Shown here: piece after piece, positions 1 through 8,449 of the stretch
Position numbering within the stretch: position 1 is the first letter of the stretch
How the letters are laid out: the number at the start of each line of letters is the position of its first letter
Origin: Hypsibius dujardini
Taxonomy: Eukaryota > Tardigrada > Eutardigrada > Parachela > Hypsibiidae
Length of the DNA stretch: 20,127 nt
Direction: 5' to 3'
Assembly: GCA_001579985.1 (NCBI GenBank)
Contig: LRSR01012292.1
Span: 1 to 20,127 of the forward strand
Program-made: the position numbers and the translations under genes
The notes under the pieces: model-generated
What the model was told of the DNA's origin: nothing
The model's database searches: none
The model's input: only the letters and a program-made list of their open reading frames with translations

Positions 1-1
1 G

Positions 2-466
2 TCGTACTGCGGTGCGACGGGCATCTACTTCGTCCCACCGACCAGCGAAGTCAATTCAGCGTTCTTCCTCAACAATATCGTGAAGCCAATAGTAGAAAAA
101 GACGTCCCCAGACTCTACCCGGGAGAAAAACACAAAGTCGTCCTCGACTTTGATAGAGCTTCCAGTCACACGACGCCTGCGGTTTATTCCTACCTCAAAT
201 CATAAAAAGTCAAGTACATCGGGAAAGAGGATTCAATGGCCAACAGCCCTGACCTGAGTCCTATGGATTTCGATCCGAACGGGATTTTTAAAAAATCAAT
301 TTTTGAGAAAAAACCCAAAGGCATCCCTGTTTTGCAACGTGCAGCGCGCCAGGTCTGGAAGGAATTCCCACTTAGCGTTTGTCGCTATGTTATGAAATCC
401 TGGAAAGGAAGGGTGATTCAAATGCTAGACGCAAAGGGCTTTCAGATTGAAAACGCAAAAAAATAG
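2..466 (+). pseudogene. Tc1/mariner-like transposase, C-terminal half, broken
   Basis: One frame stays open from base 2 to the TAG at 464-466 except for a single TAA at 203-205. It reads like the catalytic half of a Tc1/mariner-superfamily transposase. LDFDRASSHT matches the second catalytic Asp with its following polar stretch and His, and NSPDLSPMDF matches the usual SPDLxPxD block carrying the third acidic residue, here Asp. About 37 residues lie between the two Asp residues, which suggests a D37D arrangement. A basic C-terminal tail and an AATAAA (467-472) abutting the stop fit the end of such a gene. The first catalytic Asp and the 5' end lie outside the window. An ATG at 236 gives a 76-residue open frame, but this is only the part downstream of the stop and is unlikely to be a gene. 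The superfamily call is firm; the subfamily is inferred. Confidence 0.85.
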
Positions 467-795
467 AATAAAATACACACAACGGTGAAAAACTCGTTTG
501 CGCAAACTGGTCCAACTTTGCTGCCGGCACCTGTAATAAGCATTTTTAAATTAAATGTATTAATATTTACTAAAATAAATTTTGAGGATTTAAGCATTAA
601 ATGTCCCTTTACATATTGATGTGTTGTTCAATGATTTAAACTAAAATAAAGTACAATACCCATATTTTATATTCAAAATCAAAAGTTAGTTTTTCGGCCA
701 TTTAAAATATACGTTAACTCTTTTTAACCAACTAAACGGTACAATACTAATTTCATCCTGTTACTTTTTTCGTAAGGATTTCACCGGCCTTCACC
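467..795. other. Transposon 3' flank and AT-rich intergenic region
   Basis: Just past the transposase stop is AATAAA, then a GC-richer stretch (about 480-535) that could be the end of the transposon, including its terminal inverted repeat. The other end is outside the window, so this cannot be tested here. From about 540 to 780 the sequence is AT-rich and should hold the promoter of the next gene. I see no clear TATA box. Confidence 0.4.
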
Positions 796-1426
796 ATGCT
801 GAAGTGCTTCGCATTTTTCCTCCTCCTCATTCAGCACAACGCCCACATGGACGACGAGTGGGGCAAGGACGAGCTCTCTTCATCATCCTCATCGCCGGCC
901 TTCCAGCTACCATCGCTCCCCAGTCCAATCGCTGAAGCGCTCACAATCGCCGAATCTTCACCCGGAATCAAGACTGACGCAGTAAGAGTTGCACCCAGAC
1001 TCACTCCCACGCCGATCAGTGAGGAAGGGAAGAGTGGCGTGGACGTCGTTGACCGACCGAGAAGCGTCATGCCGATTCTGGCCGAGGCCGATTACGTCCA
1101 GCCGGAGTCCATCCATTTCAACAACATCAACGCGAAGGAAGAGACTCGCGGAATCTGCGGAGAACTGGAAGCTGTCAAGGAGGAAGCGTCGCAAGCCGGA
1201 CCGGAAGATGTGTCTGAGGGATCTGCGGTGGTCTTCTTACACGGAGAAGGGATTCCTGATGTCGGGCTTCTGACTCAGGCGGCGAAGCTACTTCGTGGAT
1301 TTGCCGATAGAGTTCATTCTGCGATCGGTGACATTTTTGACGGATCGAAAGAGCCTTGTTCGGTCGCGTTTTACTTACTGCTGCAAGTCGTCTTCGGCAT
1401 GTTGACGTTTCCTTCCAGGACTTCAG
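796..1426 (+). CDS. Unrecognised membrane protein, exon 1
   Basis: This exon encodes residues 1-210 plus the first base of codon 211. Without splicing the frame stops at 1429-1431, inside the intron. The last 20 or so residues are strongly hydrophobic (AFYLLLQVVFGMLTF), so the intron falls between two hydrophobic segments. The donor is GTTAGT at 1427. Confidence 0.6.
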
Positions 1427-2718
1427 GTTAGTCGTCTGGTGATGTGCATTTGATGTCAATTTTTTTCCGCCGTCCTTTTGAACTTCATTTACCCGCTTTG
1501 GCTTTGACTGCTACTACTAGGGATCATCAAAATCATCAAGTAGCAAATAGACCTCTCTGATTTTGATCGCATTTGGTTCGATTTGAGTGAGAATATTTTT
1601 TTCATTTGAAAATCTAAGAGGACTTAGTACGACGCTAATAACTCCATATCATGCAAAAAAAATAGTATACGTAGTGTTAAACGTTTTCTGTAAATATTTT
1701 GCATAAAAGGCTGATTTGCTTGGTGCTTGGTGGTGGTGTTTAATTTAGCGAATTTTAATCATTAAAACGTTAAAAATTCAGAATTATGTGAGTGATTCCT
1801 GAGACAAATCAGTTTCGACCCCGATTTGATTTAATTAATTTAATATTGATAATAAAATGCTCTTTGAGAGCTCCTGTGTATCTTTTTTACCTGCAGCTGA
1901 TTTCCCGCCCTGTCATTGCGAACTCTTCTCCCCACTGTTTAGGCGCTCGACTCTACCTTCTCCTGCTACACGTCATTGCGATCACCCTGGAATACGTCCG
2001 CAGCAACAACCTCCTGCAACTGTCAGTGACATCCGTGAAGGGTGACGCCGCCGACTGCATCTACGACGACATCTGGATGATCCGCAAAACCGCAATGGCG
2101 GTCGCCGTCGCCGTTCTGGCGTACACCTGCTACAAATCCAAGATCGTGAAAAAGCCGCAACACCTCTCTTTGGCTCCGGCAGTTCCAGCTCCGGCGGATC
2201 GGCGTGACGGGAAGGTCGAGGAGGTGAAACCTTGCGAAGAAGTGGCCACCAGTGTTCCGGACATGATAATCGACGCCATCGATCGCATCCGTCGCAGTGT
2301 CACTCCCTTGAAATTGCTTGAACCCGACGTGGATGCAAAGCCACGAGAGATTATGAAGAGAGTGGAGGAGGTCGATGAGGCTGAGTCCCGCAACGGCGAA
2401 GCGCAACCAGAGGGCATACCGATACCGCGGATGCGAAAGACCCGGGAAGTCACTCCGCTGCTCGCAGACGGTTTGAAGAGCGGTCGTGTTTTGCGGTCGT
2501 CCGTCAATCGAGAGTCCCCTGCACGAGCTCCCCCTCTCTCGCAGCAGACCCGCGAAGTCGGATTCGAACGCCGTGGTGGTCGCAGTGGAAGTGCCCAGCG
2601 TGAGACCCCGGAGCGATCGTCCACACCGCCCATGTGCCTCGGTGACATCACCAACAACCACGCCAAGCTGCCGCAGGAGCGGAATGCACGAGCCAGTGAT
2701 GTGAGCGTGGAATACTGA
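796..2718 (+). CDS. Unrecognised 468-aa multi-pass membrane protein, two exons
   Basis: Joining 796-1426 to 1943-2718 gives 1,407 coding bases: 468 residues and TGA. The splice is CTTCAG|GTTAGT to CTGTTTAG|GCGCTC in phase 1. It is supported because the frame continues exactly and unites hydrophobic segments on both sides. The start lies in a good context (CACCATG). Visible features are a short hydrophobic N-terminus (residues 2-13) that may be a signal sequence or anchor, a Ser run near residue 30, an acidic low-complexity region to about 185, hydrophobic segments at about 189-205, 214-226 and 260-274, and a basic, Pro/Ser/Thr-rich C-terminal tail. A short motif R-(S/E)-V-(T/M)-P-(L/I) occurs at residues 89, 328 and 378. 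I recognise no family. A membrane protein with a long phosphorylatable tail is inference. Long antisense open frames overlap exon 2 but show no such features. Confidence 0.6.
1427..1942 (+). other. Intron of the membrane-protein gene
   Basis: This 516-base AT-rich intron runs from GTTAGT to CCACTGTTTAG. I see no repeat or second gene inside it. The open frame that begins at 1792 is only the intronic upstream extension of exon 2. Confidence 0.55.
1943..2718 (+). CDS. Unrecognised membrane protein, exon 2
   Basis: This exon opens with a hydrophobic stretch (LYLLLLHVIAITL), followed by an acidic and aromatic linker (IYDDIWMIRK) and a third hydrophobic stretch rich in Ala and Val. The remaining 190 or so residues are charged and Pro/Ser/Thr-rich, with several Thr-Pro sites. 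No AATAAA or ATTAAA is evident in the next 400 bases, so the 3' end is undefined. Confidence 0.6.
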
Positions 2719-3258
2719 CGCGGATTGTGAAGGGTGGTGAAGCAGGAGCGCCCGCAGCGGATGGTGCTGTTTGCTGAGTCCATTTCCGAGGGAGCATATC
2801 GGCTTGGGTTCCTTTTTATTTTGCCTTGATCTAATTTTTATCCTTTTTGTTGTTTATACATGTAGATGGAAGTATTATTATTTTTGGGAAGTGTGTCGGC
2901 AGCTTCCCCATTGATGAGATTCGATACACAGAACACGTCAGTCTTTCTTTTTGTTGATTTTTATCTGTTGTGTGCAGGACTTTTGAATGCGTAGCATGCA
3001 TGTAGCATACCGCACTTCCTCGTAGACGTAAACAGGATGAATTCGGACATAGTGAATTATCATACACCCTCTCGCTAATAACATCAATCCACATGCTCTT
3101 CGTCAGCATCTGAAAATTTTAGTACAATGTATACTGTCGTTTAGATTAGCTTAAGCGATTACTTAGTATTTTCAACAAAAATTGAGTTTGATTTAATGGT
3201 CACACATACAGGACAGCGTTGAGATCCCGGCAGTTGAGCTCAGTACGTAAATCAAACG

Positions 3259-3265
3259 TATAAAA
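3259..3265 (+). promoter_or_regulatory. Possible TATA box upstream of GCN1
   Basis: TATAAAA lies about 400 bases upstream of the GCN1 ATG. A start site about 30 bases further on would imply a 5' leader of about 375 bases or a leader intron. A TATA-like string is common by chance in AT-rich DNA, so this is weak. Confidence 0.25.
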
Positions 3266-3283
3266 ACTGCATTAGACTATAAC

Positions 3284-3294
3284 GGCGCCACCTG
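3284..3294 (-). promoter_or_regulatory. CTCF-core-like sequence upstream of GCN1
   Basis: Read on the - strand this is CAGGTGGCGCC, which contains the AGGTGGCGC core known for insect CTCF sites and fits the vertebrate core. The flanking upstream CCA part of the consensus is poor. Binding is inference. Confidence 0.3.
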
Positions 3295-3334
3295 TAGTTT
3301 CTGCACTGATAGAATGTTTGGCTCACCGGGTGAA

Positions 3335-3398
3335 GCCACCGAACTCGGCCCGTGCGTTACTTCATGCCCCGCCGGGTCAAATGGCTTGACTCGGTCAG
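3335..3398. repeat. Palindromic dispersed repeat, copy A (GCN1 promoter)
   Basis: This copy shares the 16-mer AATGGCTTGACTCGGT (3380-3395) with 13489-13504, plus CATGCC at almost the same distance upstream and AACTCG further upstream. A perfect small palindrome, TCACCGGGTGA, adjoins it at 3323-3333. Copy B has clear long inverted arms; this copy is more diverged. Confidence 0.5.
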
Positions 3399-3434
3399 TC
3401 AACTATTTGGACCATGTGGGTACGTGTACCGCGG

Positions 3435-3442
3435 TGACGTCA
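3435..3442. promoter_or_regulatory. CRE palindrome TGACGTCA upstream of GCN1
   Basis: This is a perfect full-site cAMP response element, the class bound by CREB/ATF bZIP dimers, ending 225 bases before the GCN1 start codon. One perfect site is expected about once per 65 kb in random sequence. Its position between a possible TATA and the ATG makes a 5'-leader or downstream promoter location likely. Function is inferred. Confidence 0.45.
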
Positions 3443-3667
3443 CAGCATGTAATGCTACTGCAGTTTGTACGAGTGTACATACACACATCCGCAAGTTGAA
3501 AGAGAAAAAACGTATATTTTCAGTTCCTCCCAGAGTTCGCCGGATATTTACCCTTTGAGCCTGCGCTGTGGATGACATTTGATTCGGGATTTCCGATACA
3601 CCCTTCATCGAACTATCACCGTCCGTATTAACATCATCTTCGGAGTTGCCGTGTGCGGCGGTCAATC

Positions 3668-3739
3668 ATGGGCTCCGCAGGAGACTCACCATCAGCAGGA
3701 GCCGCGACAACAACGGGCAAACCTCAAATCAGCAGTGAG
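3668..3739 (+). CDS. GCN1: GCN1 exon 1 (start codon)
   Basis: This exon encodes 24 residues beginning MGSAGDSPSAG, a poorly conserved leader. The donor is GAG|GTTAGA in phase 0, and it joins exon 2 in frame. This is the least certain exon because the leader has no similarity I can use. The ATG context and the frame support it. Confidence 0.7.
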
Positions 3740-5779
3740 GTTAGAAACAAATATTTGAAAAATCGAATTTGATCACTTTTAACGATTTTATTGTTTTTAT
3801 AAAATACCTCGACGTTTGTTCCATCAGTTTTTATGGTGAAGTACAATAGTTTCTTACTTACACGAAATGTAAAAGAATATTAAAGAACGGGAGAGAAGAA
3901 TATCGGAGGAGCCGCCAGTTTAAGTGTTTAAATATTCCTCTAAAATCTGATTTGAGAGATTTTTTGTGCTATATATTTTTATTAAATAGCTCAAAGTTTG
4001 ATCTATCGGGTTAAGCGGTGGGATTAATCTTAACGTGATTATAGCAGGTATGAAAATCTGTTAACAAAAAGTGAAAGAAGAATGTCAGAGGAGCCGCTAG
4101 TTAAAATGTTAAAGGATCTTTTAGCCAGTCCCCCTTACTCGCTGCCAACTATTTCAAACAGTAAAATAAAATTCTGACGCTGTTAAAGTCATTGGGAGTT
4201 CGAGTTTATTTCTCACAATGAAAAAAGGGACAGGTAGGGATGGTTTTTTTAGAGATTTGATTTTACCGTTTATACTTCAATCAATCGAACGATTGTCTGT
4301 GTAAGCAGGCTGCTCAACCGATCAAACAATCAATTGACGCCGGTGAATCAGCTGTGGCGTGCACAATCACTCAATCACTCTATGATAACTCATACTAAGC
4401 GACATCGAATACTAGAATACCGTTGTTTTATTTCATTTTAAATTGCGTAAATCGGCGTAATCGCACCGGCGTTGTTTCAATATTTCGTGTGATTAAGTGG
4501 CCGCTTTGATTTTAGTTTCAGGAGAGTTTGAAGAACTTCATCAAGCGCGGAACGACAGCCAGCCGGAAGGAACGCCATCACGTATTGCGCGAGTTGAATC
4601 GACTTTGGAGCGATGAAGCAACAGGTGCGTTTCGGCCGTTGATCGACGTATTATTTCCGGAATTCGAATATGTTTTGCGCGTAGCGAGCCTAGCGTCGTC
4701 GAAACTGCGGCGTCCGTTATTCAGTTACAGGTTAAGAAAACAAATGGCCATATGAAAGTTTGGGCTGGTCTTTGATTGATTGATTCGAATGAATTATGAG
4801 TTGATTGATTGATTTGATTGATTTGATTGAATTATGGGTTGATTGATTGATTTGACTGAATTATGGATTGCTCCATTGCCAGATTTTTATTCTAAATCTG
4901 TCGATGTATATGGAGTGACATCAAATTTAAAAAGTAAACTGGCTATCATGGTGTTCAAATATATTTACAGGACTTCTGACATGATGAGTAGAAGAGGATT
5001 CTGATTTTAAAAAAACATATATTTAATTTTATATAAGAACACAAAAAAATTATTAAATCGTATACTAAAGTTCCAACTTATATTATTATTTAAAGTCCTT
5101 GATTTTATTTTAAATTAACGGGTATTTTTTGTTACAATTTTAGAAAATTGGGCTCCTTGTAACAAGGTAGTTATTTTATCTTTCCTAAACTTTGGGATCA
5201 CTTTGCCTGTGTTTTATATTTTATTTGAAGCCCTGCAGAAGATAAAATGCAACTATTAATTGGACAGTTTCTCTTTTAATGTAAAATTTGAAATGTTTGA
5301 TTGTGAAAAGTACGATTTTTGATAAAGCGTCCAAAAAATGCATTTTAGATAAATTTACTCTTACTTATACAATTTATTCCATAACAGGAATTTCGGAAGG
5401 ACCGCTGCAGACGATTTTATTCAACATCGCCAATTGTCTGCCGCGCTATCTGGGCGATCCGATCTCGTGCCAGGAGTTGCTGAAACTCGTTCACCAAATC
5501 CTTGACAAGACAACCGAGCCGAACTATCCGCTCTTTTCCGCAGTTTTGTCCGGCATCGCGGATTCGTTGACACTGGAGTCACCGTCGTAATTATTTTTCA
5601 TCCATTATGCCACTCTTGTTCGATGACAGTTGTGTGATCGGCAACTGCTTCATAGGAAATACTCTAAAAATCTGGCCCGACTGAGCTTGAAAGTCAGCGT
5701 TCTTGTGGCGGCAAAAGTGAAAGCCGGAAGCGCGGAATGGAAAACACTGGTCAGTAAAATAGAATAAATATGGCATTAC

Positions 5780-5815
<36 letters not shown>

Positions 5816-6713
5816 AATCAGTCAGTCAGTCAGTCAGTCAGTCAGTCAGTCAGTCAGTCAGTCTGTTTGCTTGTCTGTATGTCTGACTATCTGCCTGCCT
5901 CTCCGCATGACTATTTGTTGTCTACATATTTTTCTGCCTGCCTGCCAGTCTATTTAGATTCTGTTTGTCCGTATCTGTCGGTCTGTTTTTTGTCAGACTG
6001 TCGGTATCCTCTTGTCTTTCGAATGATTAACGGCCATCGCGATTCACTCCGCCAATAATTTTTGTTAAATTTTACATTCTGGTATATTAGGTCGATATCC
6101 AGTCTCGATTGTTGTTTGTCGCTCTCAATACTACACGCCGCTGGGAGGAATATTTGACGTACAAGATAATGCGAAAGACTTTCTCGGCGGTAAGAGTTTT
6201 ATTTACTTTCCATTTCTGGTATGATCCTTTAGCTGGGATAATGTTGTGTCCACATGCTCATTTAGGACGCCAATGGACACATCACAAAGCTACTGCAATA
6301 TCTCACCCGCGAAGATGCATTGCAAGCATCCGCCGGATTTATTAAATTTATTTCATACTACGCGCTCCAGAAGGGACACGAATGTGTTTTGGATTGCCTA
6401 CGGAAATCGCCAGAGCTCATGGGCGTTCTTACGCATTTTGTGCGCTGGACTTTTTCATCAAAAACACCAGCAGCTGCTAGTTTTTTGGTACAGTAGCCCG
6501 TTTCAGTGGCAGTGTGGCTGTAACATGGAGAGCCAATGGTTAAAGTGCTTGCTTTCTCGATATAGCACCTGTCCGAAACGGGTTTTCTGCGTGTGATCGA
6601 CGAGAAGACATTCAAGGACAATTTGCTGTCGCCCATGGTCAAGTCCATGTTGCGCAATCCGGAAGTCGTTCTACCCGGTCAGTCAGTCTGCCACACTGCT
6701 TAGTTTTCGTTTC

Positions 6714-6747
<34 letters not shown>

Positions 6748-8412
6748 AGTCAGTCAGTCAGTCTGTTTGTTTGTCTGTATGTCTGACTATTTGCCTGTTG
6801 CTCTGCTTGGAATATCCTGACTGTTTGTCTGTGCGTGCTTATCTGCCTGCCTGCCTGCCTGCCTGCTTTCCTGCCTGCCTGCCTGGCCGTTTGTGTGTCT
6901 ATCTAGCTATCCGCCTAGCTACATGTGGTTCTGCGTTGATGACTGGGCTGCCATCTTTTAATGACTAGAATTACTTTTTTCGATGAACAGCCGTGATTGC
7001 GGTTATTCGAGGTGTGTCTGTGGACCTCAGCCCGTTTTGCTTGGAGATCGGCAAGCAAATTGGAAGTATGTATTCTGTTTTTAGTACTTATAGTTTCATA
7101 TGCCATTTGTCCTTTGTTTAATGCATGTGTAATTACGGAATTGACGTTCTTCCCACATCAGCTCAACTCCATTCAAAAGTGGAAACTTCGCGGAAGCTCA
7201 GTGTGGATGCAGCAAAATACCTGGCCCAACAATGCAGCGACACAGCCGTGGTGGATGAGTTGGCGGTCTACCTGTTTGGAGTTTTGAATGGTAGTTTTTT
7301 ATTACAATTTTGTAGGTTGTTTACAAAATTCAAGTCGAATTCAAAATTAATTTGGATTTACCGCTTGTAAATAAAGTTAAATTAAACATTGAGACTTAAT
7401 ATTGATTTAATTAAAAAAGATATTATTATATATTGCGACTTTAAATATCAATGTTTTCAAAAATCGATTTGTGTGTTTGTATTTCCCCCTTTTTCAGTAA
7501 GGCATTCTAAGTAAGAATTGCGATTGTTTCTCGTCAGGATCGGAAGGCAAAATTACCCTCGCGACCGAACGGACAGATGTGATATCCGGCATCGGGAACC
7601 TGAGTGCCCAAAAGAGGGGCGACCTCCAGGCATCCGCTGACCGAATCACATCGCTGTTTACGGCCGTCGTAGCTGGGGAAGGTACAGGAATAGTGAAGTA
7701 TGTGTTACTTGAAGATACCAACAGTTCCTGTGACTGTTTCAGCTCATGAAGCGGTTGCTGTTCATGCTATTGCAATGTTGGGTCTGTGGAGCGCCAAGTT
7801 CACTCGTGTACCCTTAGCACTGCAAACCGCCCTCAAGGTACTGGAATCACCTGCACAGGTTCATTTTGAAGGAATACTTGTTGTCATTGACACATTTGCG
7901 TATCTCCCTCTGTAGAACATTTCCTCACTGAAGTCCGCTGTGATCCGAACTGCTTACCTGGGTTGTCTGTCAACCCTTCTGAGAGGTTTGGCGCCTCCTG
8001 AATCAGCTGTGAAGCCCAGCTTTCAACATACCTTCCCTTATTTCAGATCAATCTGCCGAAGTGCCGGCCGATCTTGTTCCTGTCCTCAGCAAGATTGTCG
8101 AGACTGCCGCAGCTTCGAAGGTCGGGGATGTCGCGCTGGCATCTGAGGCGCTTCCAGCCGCAAGTGTTCTTCTTCTGTTAAACTTCTCTACGACCAAACT
8201 GTCAACTTTATGGTCGGCCCTGTCTGATACTGCGAAGCAGACTTTTGCGTCGGAAAAGTTCCTGTCCGGTTGTTCTCCGGATGCCATGAAATTTGTGTCA
8301 CTGCTTGTTGAGAGGCTTCTCGTCTTTCATTACGATCGCTTGAAGCCGGATGCCGTCCGGTATGATCTAGATATAGGCGGACGGACGTACAGACAGACAA
8401 TCAGAGACAAAT

Positions 8413-8449
<37 letters not shown>

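Larger units (their letters stand above)
2719..3667. other. Intergenic: 3' flank of membrane gene, GCN1 upstream region
   Basis: The left part should hold the 3' UTR of the preceding gene. The right part holds candidate GCN1 promoter elements: TATAAAA at 3259-3265, GGCGCCACCTG at 3284-3294, a palindromic repeat copy at about 3335-3398 and a CRE at 3435-3442. Open frames of 61-92 codons on both strands lack recognisable protein features and are not called. Confidence 0.5.

Noticed and set aside
2023-2783. Two antisense open frames of 212 and 217 codons over the membrane-protein exon 2
   Set aside because: They are shadows of a GC-rich forward exon. Neither has a recognisable domain, and the forward reading is supported by a good splice junction, hydrophobic segments and a repeated motif.
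2831-3665. Small frames on both strands in the GCN1 upstream region (61-92 codons)
   Set aside because: Composition is not protein-like, no domains are visible, and they overlap probable promoter elements.
4625-4755. Extension of GCN1 exon 2 to 4755 (or to a donor at 4731)
   Set aside because: The 4731 donor gives phase 2, which does not fit exon 3. Splicing at 4624 gives phase 1 and restores the aligned human sequence without a gap.
5779-5862. Possible CRISPR-like or direct-repeat array
   Set aside because: The units are four-base simple repeats with no spacers, inside a eukaryotic intron.
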